Origin: Brevundimonas naejangsanensis
GTDB lineage: Bacteria > Pseudomonadota > Alphaproteobacteria > Caulobacterales > Caulobacteraceae
Direction: 5' to 3'
Length of the DNA: 64,000 nt
NCBI RefSeq assembly: GCF_003627995.1
Contig: NZ_CP032707.1
Coordinates: 1,165,501-1,229,500 of the forward strand
In this document: piece by piece, positions 1 to 8,718 of the stretch
Layout: the number at the start of each line of letters is the position of its first letter
Position numbering within the stretch: the first letter of the stretch is position 1
Notes under the pieces: model-generated
What the model was told of the DNA's origin: nothing
The model's database searches: none
What the model saw: the letters and a program-made list of their open reading frames with translations, nothing else
Position numbers and translations under genes: made by a program

Positions 1-30
1 CCGCGCCAATGTCGCGCAGGCGGACAGCCC

Positions 31-59
31 GATCCTCGGGTCAAGCCCGAGGATGACGG
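31..59. repeat. Family A palindrome, right half
   Basis: A 9-bp-arm palindrome (CCTCGGGTC...GACCCGAGG type) followed by ATGACGG. It matches the right half of the composite elements near 2.9, 46.5 and 60.7 kb. The left half presumably lies before the window. Confidence 0.85.
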
Positions 60-92
60 CGTAAGAAGAGAGGATGGCGGCGTAAGAAGAGC
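51..92. repeat. Two tandem copies of a 21-bp unit
   Basis: The end of the family A palindrome plus GTAAGAAGAG is repeated once directly with period 21 and only about two mismatches. It lies 66 bp upstream of ccmC and probably arose by local duplication. Confidence 0.7.
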
Positions 93-157
93 TGCGACAA
101 GGAGTCGGACGTCGCGCCCGCTTGCCGTCGGGCGCGGGGCCGCGTAATCGGCGGCCC

Positions 158-877
158 ATGTTCGGCCTCGCCAATCCCGACCGCTTCATGCGCTTCACCG
201 GCCCGGTGGTCCCGGCGCTGTGGGCGCTGGCGCTCGGCCTGCTGCTGCTGGGGACGTGGTTCAGCTTCACCGCGCCCGCCGACTATCAGCAGGGCGACAC
301 GGTGCGGATCATGTTCATCCACGTGCCGGCGGCGTCGCTGGGGCTGATGGCCTATGCTGCCCTGGGCGTGTCCAGCTTCTTCGCCCTGGTGTTCCGTCAT
401 CCGCTGGCCGATGCGGCGGCGCGGGCGGCCGCCCTGCCCGGCGCGGCCTTCACGGCCCTGGCCCTGATCACCGGCGCCCTGTGGGGCCAACCCATGTGGG
501 GGACGTGGTGGGTGTGGGACGCGCGCCTGACCTCGGTTCTGGTGCTGTTCCTCTTCTACCTCGGCTACATGGCCCTGCGCGCCTCGATCGACGACGAGCA
601 GAAGGCCGCGCGCGCCGCCGCCGTCCTCGGTCTGGTTGGCCTGATCAACCTGCCGATCGTGAAGTTCTCGGTCGACTGGTGGAACACCCTGCATCAGCCG
701 GCCTCCCTGCTGCGCTCGGGCGGGACCAGCGTCGATCCCGCCTTCCTGCCCGCCCTGCTGACCATGATGGCGGCCTATGGGTTCCTGTTCGGGGCCATCT
801 GGCTGACCTCGATCCGCACCGAGATCCGCCGTCGCCGCGTCCTGACCCTGCGCGCCCGCGCCGCCCTGGAAGCCTGA
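158..877 (+). CDS. ccmC: Heme ABC transporter permease CcmC
   Basis: Inner-membrane protein that handles heme for the CcmE chaperone in system I cytochrome c maturation. The 239-residue product has several hydrophobic segments and the family's Trp-rich periplasmic motif (WGTWWVWD, residues about 114-121). A second motif, WWNTLHQP near residue 174, carries a conserved His. I chose ATG 158 (MFGLANPDRF) over an in-frame TTG at 122, because family members start close to this point. ccmD follows 14 bp downstream and ccmG overlaps ccmD, so the three are probably one transcript. A family A repeat lies directly upstream, so any ccmAB genes are separated from this one by it. Confidence 0.96.
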   Translation: MFGLANPDRFMRFTGPVVPALWALALGLLLLGTWFSFTAPADYQQGDTVRIMFIHVPAASLGLMAYAALGVSSFFALVFRHPLADAAARAAALPGAAFTALALITGALWGQPMWGTWWVWDARLTSVLVLFLFYLGYMALRASIDDEQKAARAAAVLGLVGLINLPIVKFSVDWWNTLHQPASLLRSGGTSVDPAFLPALLTMMAAYGFLFGAIWLTSIRTEIRRRRVLTLRARAALEA

Positions 878-891
878 CAAGGAGACCCGCC

Positions 892-1044
892 GTGCTCGAC
901 CTCGACATGGGCCGCTACGCCGCCTTCGTCTGGCCCGCCTGGGGGATCAGCGCCGTGGTCCTGGCCGCCCTGTCGGCGCGCGCCCTGATCGCCGCCCGCC
1001 GCTGGAAGCGCGAGCTGGCCCGGCTTGAGGAGGCGCGCAAATGA
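892..1044 (+). CDS. ccmD: Heme exporter protein CcmD
   Basis: Small single-span membrane protein of 50 residues, starting at GTG 892 behind a GGAG five bases upstream; ATG 907 is an alternative start. It has one hydrophobic helix (WPAWGISAVVLAALSARALI, about residues 14-33) followed by a basic stretch (AARRWKRELARLEEARK), the usual CcmD layout. In the family, CcmD stabilises the CcmABC complex and helps release holo-CcmE. Its stop overlaps the ccmG start by four bases (ATGA), which suggests translational coupling. Confidence 0.88.
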   Translation: MLDLDMGRYAAFVWPAWGISAVVLAALSARALIAARRWKRELARLEEARK

Positions 1045-1604
1045 AGCGCTGGCTGGCCCTTCTGCCCATTCTGGCCCTGGTCGTCCTGGCCGTCTTCCTG
1101 ATGACCCAGATGGACCGGATGGCGGGCGACCCCGCCGCGGGCCCGACCTACAAGCCCGACGCCCTGGTCGGCCAGCCGATCCCGGAGACGACGGTCCTGC
1201 CGATCCTGGCCGACGGCCGCGAGACCGACGACCTGCTGGACCTGAAGACGGCGGGCGTGGGCAAGCCCATGATCGTCAACCTGTTCGCCAGCTGGTGCGC
1301 CCCGTGCCGTCTGGAGCATCCGCAGCTGATGAAGCTGAAGGAACAGGGCGTCGCCGTGGTCGGCGTGGCCTACAAGGACGACCCCGTCGCCACCGCCGCC
1401 TTCCTGGAGGAGCTGGGCGATCCCTATCGCCTGGTGCTGGTCGACCGCGAGGGCCGGGCAGGGCTGGACCTGGGCGTGTCGGGCGTGCCGGAAAGCTTCG
1501 TCGTCGACGCCTATGGGACCATCGTCGCCAAGTCGTCCGGCCCGGTGCTGACCGACGCCGACCTGCAGAAGCTGATCGACGCCCTGAAGGCCCCGGCGCG
1601 CTGA
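1041..1604 (+). CDS. ccmG: Thiol:disulfide interchange protein CcmG (DsbE)
   Basis: Membrane-anchored periplasmic thioredoxin-like protein of 187 residues that keeps apocytochrome c cysteines reduced for heme attachment. It has an N-terminal anchor (WLALLPILALVVLAVFLM) and a redox site WCAPC with cysteines at about 86 and 89. The cis-Pro region is SGVPESFVVD. The start ATG overlaps the ccmD stop. It is the last recognisable ccm gene here; ccmE, ccmF and ccmH are not in the window. Confidence 0.95.
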   Translation: MKRWLALLPILALVVLAVFLMTQMDRMAGDPAAGPTYKPDALVGQPIPETTVLPILADGRETDDLLDLKTAGVGKPMIVNLFASWCAPCRLEHPQLMKLKEQGVAVVGVAYKDDPVATAAFLEELGDPYRLVLVDREGRAGLDLGVSGVPESFVVDAYGTIVAKSSGPVLTDADLQKLIDALKAPAR

Positions 1605-1624
1605 GCCGCTCGCCCGAAACAGGG

Positions 1625-1640
1625 TGAATTATGCATTAAC
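1625..1640 (+). promoter_or_regulatory. CtrA-like box upstream of a small ORF
   Basis: TGAA-N7-TTAAC differs by one base from the Caulobacter CtrA consensus TTAA-N7-TTAAC. It lies 33 bp before the ATG of the 77-residue ORF, in an AT-rich patch unusual for this window. A chance match is possible. Confidence 0.3.
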
Positions 1641-1673
1641 CATATCTAGACGAAGCCGGGGCATGGTGGGGCC

Positions 1674-1907
1674 ATGTCCGCGATTTCATCCGAGCGGCCG
1701 GCCTTTCCGCCTCCGGCGGGCGGCGCGGCCCACGCCCTGAGAACGGCCCAGTCGGCCTTTTTCCGCCAGGCCATGGGTCTGGCGGCGCCGATGGCGGTTG
1801 AAGACGCCGACGTGCAGGAGGCGGCGGCTGCGTCGGCCGCCGTGGAGCAGCGGGCTCCGATCTCGCGATTCCAGCGCCCCGGCTCCCTGCTCGATATTCG
1901 GGTCTGA
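1674..1907 (+). CDS. Small hypothetical protein
   Basis: A 77-residue product with no recognised domain. It has a Pro/Ala-rich beginning, a middle helix-like segment (HALRTAQSAFFRQAMG) and an Ala/Glu-rich stretch before RFQRPGSLLDIRV. Support for coding is its own AT-rich promoter-like upstream region, a frame open to a normal TGA, and a palindrome 18 bp after the stop. No membrane segment or signal peptide is evident. I cannot assign a function. Confidence 0.5.
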   Translation: MSAISSERPAFPPPAGGAAHALRTAQSAFFRQAMGLAAPMAVEDADVQEAAAASAAVEQRAPISRFQRPGSLLDIRV

Positions 1908-1924
1908 GGCAGGCGGTCCAAAAT

Positions 1925-1956
1925 CCGCTCATCCCGGCGTCCGCCGGGATGAGCGG
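1925..1956. repeat. Family B palindrome between convergent genes
   Basis: Perfect 15-bp arms (CCGCTCATCCCGGCG and its complement) around a 2-base loop. It sits between the convergent ends of the small ORF and the MarR gene, so it could act as a bidirectional terminator, although no T run follows. Confidence 0.9.
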
Positions 1957-1967
1957 GAAGAGGGCGT

Positions 1968-2642
1968 TCAGCCCTTCGCGGCGTCCTTGAGCGGGACCAC
2001 GACGGCGCCGGCCTGATCCTCGGTCTGAGGCTGGTCCGTCGCCACGACGTCAACCGCACCCTTTTTCTTCTTCTTGCCCCGGCCGTCGCCCTTGGCGTCC
2101 GTGTCCTTGCGAGCGGCCTTCTCCGCCTTCTTGGCCTCCTTGGCGGCCTTCTTCGCCGCCTTGACCTCGGCGCGGGCCTGTTCCGGGGCGGCGTCGGCGG
2201 CGTCGGACAGGTGGGTCAGCAGATCGAGGAAGCCCTCGCGCTTGGACTTGGGCAGCAGGGCCATGATGCGCCTGTCCGCGGCCTCGACGCGGGGGCGGGC
2301 GGCGATCAGGGCGGCCTCGCCCTGGGGCGACAGGCGCACCGCCTTGGCGCGCGCGTCCAGAGCCGAGCGCTCGCGCTCCAGCAGGCCCTTGGACGTCATC
2401 CGCGCCACCAGGTCGGCCAGGGTCGAGCGGTCGATGCCGGTCGCCTTGACGAGGTCGGTCTGGGTCAGGCCCGAGCGGGCGGCCACGGCCTCCAGCACGG
2501 CGAACTGGCGCTGGGTCAGGCCGTCGGGGCCGGTCTCCTCGGCGTAGATGTCCAGCGCCAGCTGCAGCGCCCGGTGCATCAGGTGGCTGGGCGAGTCCGC
2601 CAGCCCGCCCTTGATCTTCGCCTGCTTGCCCGACTTGATCAT
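1968..2642 (-). CDS. MarR-family regulator with Lys/Ala-rich tail
   Basis: Predicted winged-helix DNA-binding repressor of 224 residues. Residues about 20-150 are a normal MarR fold: RQFAVLEAVAARSGLTQTDL, then the recognition region ATGIDRSTLADLVARM and a wing (RSALDARAKAVRLSPQG). From about residue 158 the chain becomes a Lys/Ala repeat (VKAAKKAAKEAKKAEKAARK), a basic GKKKKKG block and an acidic end. MarR proteins are usually 140-170 residues, so the tail is an addition resembling histone H1-like proteins. The ligand is unknown. A CAAAC-N7-GTTTG inverted repeat at 2729-2745 is a possible operator. Confidence 0.9.
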   Translation of the reverse strand: MIKSGKQAKIKGGLADSPSHLMHRALQLALDIYAEETGPDGLTQRQFAVLEAVAARSGLTQTDLVKATGIDRSTLADLVARMTSKGLLERERSALDARAKAVRLSPQGEAALIAARPRVEAADRRIMALLPKSKREGFLDLLTHLSDAADAAPEQARAEVKAAKKAAKEAKKAEKAARKDTDAKGDGRGKKKKKGAVDVVATDQPQTEDQAGAVVVPLKDAAKG

Positions 2643-2728
2643 CGTCCTCGTTTCCGAACCCGCCCAACGCCGGCCGAGGCCGGATCATGCTGCGAGTGCT
2701 AACAGTCAGGCTTAACGCTTTGACGACG

Positions 2729-2745
2729 CAAACGCTGACGGTTTG
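2729..2745. promoter_or_regulatory. Possible MarR operator (inverted repeat)
   Basis: CAAAC-N7-GTTTG, a 17-bp inverted repeat about 90 bp upstream of the MarR start. MarR proteins often bind palindromes of this size near their own promoter. It is assigned only by position. Confidence 0.25.
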
Positions 2746-2757
2746 AAGACATTTAGT

Positions 2758-2788
2758 GGGCCTACCGCGCTTCGCGCTGCTTGAGGCC
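2758..2788 (-). repeat. Family P element 1
   Basis: Read on the minus strand: outer helix GGCCT/AGGCC, internal loop CAAGCA opposite GGT, inner helix GCGC-GAA-GCGC. It is followed 10 bp later by a second copy in the same orientation. Confidence 0.9.
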
Positions 2789-2798
2789 GTTATTAAGC

Positions 2799-2830
2799 GG
2801 GCCTGCCGCGCGTTCGCGCTGCTTGAGGCC
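2799..2830 (-). repeat. Family P element 2
   Basis: Same structure as element 1, with a four-base GAAC loop and GGC instead of GGT on the right of the internal loop. It is in tandem with element 1. Confidence 0.88.
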
Positions 2831-2860
2831 CGGATTGGGTGATCGAATCCTTCTACAGCT

Positions 2861-2969
2861 CCGTCATCCTCGGGCTTGACCCGAGGATCGGATTGTCCGC
2901 CTGCGCGTGGGAGGAAAGCATAAGTGCGCTGCTAGGCTCGATCCTCGGGTCAAGCCCGAGGATGACGGC
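2861..2969. repeat. Family A composite inverted pair
   Basis: Two inverted palindromes (CCGTCATCCTCGGGCTTGAC and its complement) separated by about 50 bp of unrelated sequence. It is just downstream of the convergent yciB stop. Confidence 0.9.
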
Positions 2970-2990
2970 TGATGGAAGCTCGCCCCAGCC

Positions 2991-3635
2991 CTAAAGCCCC
3001 GTGTCAGGGGAGATGGGGCCGGGCTCCTCGTCCTTGATCATGTTCTTCATGATCAGCGGCACCTGGCACAGGCCGAAGATGGAGGCGGCGATCCACAGCA
3101 CGCCGCGAAAAGCCGTCCAGACGGCGTTGGCGTCGGGCGTGCCCAGGTTCAGCATCGACCACAGGGCGGCGACGGCGGCGGGGCTGCGGAACACCTCATT
3201 GGCGACGGCGACGGCCAGGAAATAGAGACCGTAGCGGAAGGTCAGGGTGCGCCAGGCCTGATCCGTCACCTTGATGGCCGAGCCCAGCAGGGCCTTGAAC
3301 GGATATTTCTTGAGCGGCAGGGAGCCGAGCAGGACGACGGCCAGCAGGCCGTTCTGCACTGTCAGCTTCAGCTTCACGAACAGGTCGTCGTCGGTGACGA
3401 TGGTCAGAACCCCGAAGATCATGGCGAAGCCGCCGGTGATCAGGGGCAGGGGCGCCAGACGGCGCTCAACCAGGAAGCCGACGGCCAGGGCGATCATCGA
3501 GGCGATGACCAGGACCCAGGTGGCCTTGATCATGTCGCGGGTGATGAAATAGGCGGCCATGAAGGCCGCCAACGCGCCGAAGTCGACGGCCTGACGGATC
3601 CACTGCGGGCGCTTGGTCTCGGTCGCTTCACTCAT
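2991..3635 (-). CDS. yciB: YciB/IspZ-type inner-membrane septation protein
   Basis: Inner-membrane protein of 214 residues with about five or six hydrophobic segments. Family landmarks are FLVERRLAPLPLITGG, DDDLFVKLKLTVQNGL and WRTLTFRYGLYF. The family is linked to envelope integrity and septation; a biochemical activity is not established. It lies 6 bp downstream of ftsY on the same strand, so the two are probably cotranscribed. Confidence 0.92.
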   Translation of the reverse strand: MSEATETKRPQWIRQAVDFGALAAFMAAYFITRDMIKATWVLVIASMIALAVGFLVERRLAPLPLITGGFAMIFGVLTIVTDDDLFVKLKLTVQNGLLAVVLLGSLPLKKYPFKALLGSAIKVTDQAWRTLTFRYGLYFLAVAVANEVFRSPAAVAALWSMLNLGTPDANAVWTAFRGVLWIAASIFGLCQVPLIMKNMIKDEEPGPISPDTGL

Positions 3636-3641
3636 ACGCTT

Positions 3642-4577
3642 CTAGTCCTCAAGCCCGACCAGAGACCGGGAAAACGCGCGCGCGTCGAAGGGTTGCAGGT
3701 CGTCGACGCCTTCGCCGACGCCGATCAGCTTGATCGGGGCGTCCGAGGCCTGGGCCACAGGCACCAGGACGCCGCCGCGCGCGGTGCCGTCCAGCTTGGT
3801 CATCACCACGCCCGAGACATAGGCGGTGCGGCCGAAGATCTTTTCCTGCTCCAGGGCGTTGCGGCCCACGGTGGCGTCCAGCACCAGAAGGGTTTCGTGC
3901 GGGGCGTCGGGGTCGACCTTCTTGAGCACGCGGACGATCTTCAGCAGTTCGTCCATCAGGGTCGACTTGTTCTGCAGCCGCCCGGCGGTGTCGATCAGGA
4001 CCACGTCGTAGCCCTCGGCCTTGGCTTTCGTATAGGCGTCGAAGGCCAGGCCGGCGGCGTCGGCGCCGTCGCGGCGGCTCTCGAAATGGGCCCCGGCGCG
4101 GTCGGCCCAGACCTTCAGCTGTTCGCGGGCGGCGGCGCGGAAGGTGTCGCCGGCGACGATCATCACCCTGGCGCCCCTGGCCGTCAGGTCCGAGGCGATC
4201 TTGCCCAGGGTCGTGGTCTTGCCCGAGCCGTTCACGCCGACGAACAGGACGACATAGGGCTTGGGTCCCGACAGCGGGTCGAACGTCGCCTGGCGCGGCA
4301 GCAGCTCGGCGGCCACGGCCTCGGCCAGGGCTTCCTTGACCTCGCGCTCGTCGGAGCTCTTGCCGAAGCGCAGGGCGCGGAAGCGTTCGACGATGCGGGC
4401 CGAGGCGGCGGGGCCGAGATCGCTCTCGATCAGGTGCTCCTCCAGACGCTCCAGCGCCTCCTCGGACAGGGGCTCCTTCACGAAGGTGGAGACGACCTGG
4501 TCGGTCATCTGCTTGGAGGATCGGGACAGACCCGCGCTCAGCCGCTGGAACCAGCCTTTTTTGGGCGTATCGCTCAT
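3642..4577 (-). CDS. ftsY: Signal recognition particle receptor FtsY
   Basis: GTPase that docks SRP-ribosome complexes at the membrane; its partner Ffh is encoded at 54.1 kb. The 311-residue product has the N domain (helical, about 30-100) and the SRP-type G domain: P-loop GVNGSGKTTT (about 114-123), DTFRAAAREQL, DTAGR (196-200) and TKLDG near the end. The acidic A domain of the long E. coli form is almost absent, which is normal for alphaproteobacteria. It is the first gene of an ftsY-yciB pair. Confidence 0.97.
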   Translation of the reverse strand: MSDTPKKGWFQRLSAGLSRSSKQMTDQVVSTFVKEPLSEEALERLEEHLIESDLGPAASARIVERFRALRFGKSSDEREVKEALAEAVAAELLPRQATFDPLSGPKPYVVLFVGVNGSGKTTTLGKIASDLTARGARVMIVAGDTFRAAAREQLKVWADRAGAHFESRRDGADAAGLAFDAYTKAKAEGYDVVLIDTAGRLQNKSTLMDELLKIVRVLKKVDPDAPHETLLVLDATVGRNALEQEKIFGRTAYVSGVVMTKLDGTARGGVLVPVAQASDAPIKLIGVGEGVDDLQPFDARAFSRSLVGLED

Positions 4578-4703
4578 GGGCAGAGCCTTAGCCGACGGCG
4601 GTTCTCAGGTCACTATAAACCGCTCAGGGCTTTGGCGTGGCGGCGCGAGCCTATATGGATCGAACGGTCTTAGAGATCGGACGCCGCGCCTCGCGGCTCT
4701 CAC

Positions 4704-4735
4704 TGGATCCCGGCGTCCGCCGGGATGAGCGGAAA
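4704..4735. repeat. Family B palindrome abutting nadE
   Basis: Arms ATCCCGGCG/CGCCGGGAT at 4707-4715 and 4718-4726 are followed by GAGCGGAAAG. The final GGAAAG lies within the Shine-Dalgarno distance of the nadE ATG, so this repeat seems to supply the ribosome binding site. Confidence 0.85.
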
Positions 4736-4740
4736 GATTG

Positions 4741-6786
<2,046 letters not shown>

Positions 6787-6800
6787 CGGCGTCGGATTTG

Positions 6801-6831
6801 AGGCCTATCGCGCTTCGCGCTACTTGAGGCC
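6801..6831 (-). repeat. Family P element 3
   Basis: Minus-strand structure GGCCT-CAAGTA-GCGC-GAA-GCGC-GAT-AGGCC, with T instead of C in the internal loop. It begins 14 bp after the nadE stop. Confidence 0.9.
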
Positions 6832-6885
6832 GATTCCTTCCCAGCGGGTTCGCCGTCGCGCGCGCCCGCCTTCTGCGAGACGACC

Positions 6886-7110
6886 ATGACCGATGACGTG
6901 ACCAAGGACTCCAACGGCAACATCCTGTCGGACGGCGACAGCGTGACCCTGATCAAGGACCTGAAGGTCAAGGGCTCGGGCGGGGTGACGCTGAAGCGCG
7001 GCACCCTGGTCAAGAACATCCGCCTGACCGGCGACCCCGACGAGATCGAGGCCAATGTCGAGAAGGTGCGCGGCCTGGTGCTGCGGACCGAGTTCGTAAA
7101 GAAGGCTTGA
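6886..7110 (+). CDS. PhnA/YjdM-type protein (core domain only)
   Basis: A 74-residue protein matching the C-terminal core of PhnA: VKDSNGN-like KDSNGNILSDGDSVTLIKDL, then LKRGTLVKNIRL and LRTEFVKKA. The N-terminal zinc ribbon of longer PhnA proteins is absent; short forms like this are usual in alphaproteobacteria. Despite the old name, phosphonate use is not demonstrated for this family and no phn genes are nearby. It is cytosolic by absence of a signal peptide, and a family P element starts 5 bp after the stop. Confidence 0.88.
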   Translation: MTDDVTKDSNGNILSDGDSVTLIKDLKVKGSGGVTLKRGTLVKNIRLTGDPDEIEANVEKVRGLVLRTEFVKKA

Positions 7111-7114
7111 TGCT

Positions 7115-7145
7115 GGGCCTACCGCGCTTTGCGCTGCTTGAGGCC
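7115..7145 (-). repeat. Family P element 4
   Basis: Minus-strand structure with an AAA loop (GCGC-AAA-GCGC) and outer GGCCT/AGGCC. It lies 4 bp after the PhnA-type gene's stop and directly before a family C element. Confidence 0.9.
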
Positions 7146-7150
7146 GCATA

Positions 7151-7264
7151 GCCGTCCTCCCGGAAGCGGCGTCAGCCGCTATCCGGGACCGCGACAGGCG
7201 CGACCGTCAAACCATCGTGTTTTCGGCGGTCCCGGCCCTTCGCTGCGCTTCGGCCGGGATGACG
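7151..7264. repeat. Family C composite element
   Basis: Starts near GTCCTCCCGGAAGCGGCG and ends GGCCGGGATGACG, with two GGTCCCGG/CCGGGACC-type arms. It fills the gap between the convergent PhnA-type and hydrolase genes. Confidence 0.85.
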
Positions 7265-7268
7265 GGGG

Positions 7269-8138
7269 TCAGCCGACCCGCGCCAGGAACTCGAAGATCG
7301 CCGCGCGAGCCTCGGGCTCGTCGAGCATGGGGGCGTGGCCGATCCCGGGAACCTCGACATAGGCCATATCGGGCGCCGCCTCGCGCATTCGGCCGGCGAT
7401 GTCCGCGCTGAGCAGATCCGAGATTCCGCCGCGCACCAGCAGGCTGGGCCGTCCGCCGGCCAGGGCTGTGAAGGCCGGCCACAGGTCGGGGACCAGGGCC
7501 GCGGCGCCCGCCGCCTTGATCGGGACCGAGATGTCGGGGTCGTAGTTCAGCACCGGCCGACCGTCCTCGCCTTCGCGGAAGATGCGGCGGGCGAAGGCGT
7601 CCCAGTCGGCGTCGCCATGGAGCGGGAAGGCGACGGCGTTGATGTCGCGGGCATAGGCGGCGGCGTCCGCCCAGTCGCGGATCTCGATCTTGCGGCCGGT
7701 GTATTCGGCGATGCGGGCCAGGCCCTCGGGCGCCACCTCGGGGCCGATGTCGTTGATGACGGCGGCGGCGACGGCCTGGGGCTGGATCGCCGCCAGGGCC
7801 ATGGTGATCAGTCCGCCCATGGAGGTGCCGATGAAGGCCGCCTTCTCGATCCCCGTCTGCTCCATCAGGGCGAGGACGTCACGGGCGTAGACGTCGGGCC
7901 GGTAGGTCATGGGGTCGGAGGCGCGGTCCGACAGGCCGCGCCCGCGCACGTCCACGGCCAGGACGCGGCGGCCGCTCGCGGCGATCAGGCCGGCGATGGC
8001 GGCGAAGTCGGCGCTGTTGCGGGTCAGGCCGTGGATGGCGATGACCGGCAGGCGCGCCGGGCCGTCGGCGGGGGCGTAGTCGCGGGCGTAGAGGCTCAAG
8101 CCATCGGGCGAGGTCCAGCGGCGGTCGGCGTAGGTCAT
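7269..8138 (-). CDS. Alpha/beta-fold hydrolase
   Basis: Predicted cytosolic hydrolase of 289 residues. Visible landmarks are the oxyanion region HGLTRNSADF, the nucleophile elbow GTSMGG (Ser near residue 106), a late Asp region (LLVRGGISDLLS) and the catalytic His in VPGIGHAPML. The order Ser-Asp-His is that of the alpha/beta hydrolase fold. The substrate cannot be told from sequence; esterase, lactonase or epoxide hydrolase are all possible. It is flanked by repeats and convergent with the PhnA-type gene, so it stands alone. Confidence 0.9.
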   Translation of the reverse strand: MTYADRRWTSPDGLSLYARDYAPADGPARLPVIAIHGLTRNSADFAAIAGLIAASGRRVLAVDVRGRGLSDRASDPMTYRPDVYARDVLALMEQTGIEKAAFIGTSMGGLITMALAAIQPQAVAAAVINDIGPEVAPEGLARIAEYTGRKIEIRDWADAAAYARDINAVAFPLHGDADWDAFARRIFREGEDGRPVLNYDPDISVPIKAAGAAALVPDLWPAFTALAGGRPSLLVRGGISDLLSADIAGRMREAAPDMAYVEVPGIGHAPMLDEPEARAAIFEFLARVG

Positions 8139-8205
8139 CAGGCGTTTCTCCCGGCTGTGTCTCCAGCGTTGCGGGCAGGGTAATTCACCAGATGAAGAAT
8201 TGCGA

Positions 8206-8718
8206 TCAGCGCGTGAGGATCGCCGCGACGAATTGATCGAGGTCGCCGCCTTCGGGGAAGCGATGCCCGACGACGCCCGCGCGCCGCGCCGCCTCCATGT
8301 CCGAGGGCTGGTCGCCGATCATCAGCGAGCGGGCCGGGTCCAGATCGTGCTCGGCGATGGCCTTCAGCAGCATGCCCGGATTGGGCTTGCGGTCGGGGTG
8401 GTCGGGGTGGCGGTAGCGCTCGTCCACGGCCTCGGCGTGGCAGGGGGCGGCGTAGACGGCGTCGATACGCGCGCCCGCCTCGGCCAGGCGCGCGATCAGC
8501 ATCCGGTTGAAGCCGTGCATGGTCTCTTCGCTGAACAGGCCGCGCGCCACGCCCGACTGGTTGGTGACGATGACCGTGACGTAGCCCGCGTCGTTCAGCC
8601 GCTTCACCGCCTCGGCGGCGCCGGGGATCAGCACCAGCTGGTCGGGGCGGTGCGGATAGCCGCTGTCGACGATCAGGACGCCGTCGCGGTCGAGGAAGGC
8701 GGCCGGTCGCTGGCTCAT
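8206..8718 (-). CDS. HAD-IIIA family phosphatase, GmhB-like
   Basis: A 170-residue HAD hydrolase resembling D-glycero-D-manno-heptose bisphosphate 7-phosphatase and the HisB phosphatase domain. Motif I is FLDRDGVLIV (residues 8-17), motif II VTNQSGVARG, motif III includes RKPNPGML and motif IV GDQPSDMEAARRAG. The zinc-binding CxH...CxC loop of GmhB is mostly missing; only the first Cys-His (APCHAEA) remains. The start at 8718 overlaps the stop of the upstream epimerase gene by four bases, pointing to coupled translation and a shared sugar pathway. Heptose phosphatase is therefore only a likely role. Confidence 0.88.
   Translation of the reverse strand: MSQRPAAFLDRDGVLIVDSGYPHRPDQLVLIPGAAEAVKRLNDAGYVTVIVTNQSGVARGLFSEETMHGFNRMLIARLAEAGARIDAVYAAPCHAEAVDERYRHPDHPDRKPNPGMLLKAIAEHDLDPARSLMIGDQPSDMEAARRAGVVGHRFPEGGDLDQFVAAILTR

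Larger units (their letters stand above)
2643..2990. other. 348-bp intergenic region made largely of repeats
   Basis: No gene seen. It holds the upstream region of the MarR gene (about 2643-2750), two tandem family P elements and one composite family A element, and ends at the yciB stop codon. Confidence 0.8.

Noticed and set aside
2694-2702. GAGTGCTAA, the right half of a CIRCE (HrcA) operator.
   Set aside because: The left half TTAGCACTC is not present 9 bp upstream, so it is a chance half-site.
2758-2830. The two neighbouring repeats as a CRISPR array.
   Set aside because: Only two copies with a 10-bp gap, internally palindromic, and copies occur singly elsewhere; there are no cas genes.
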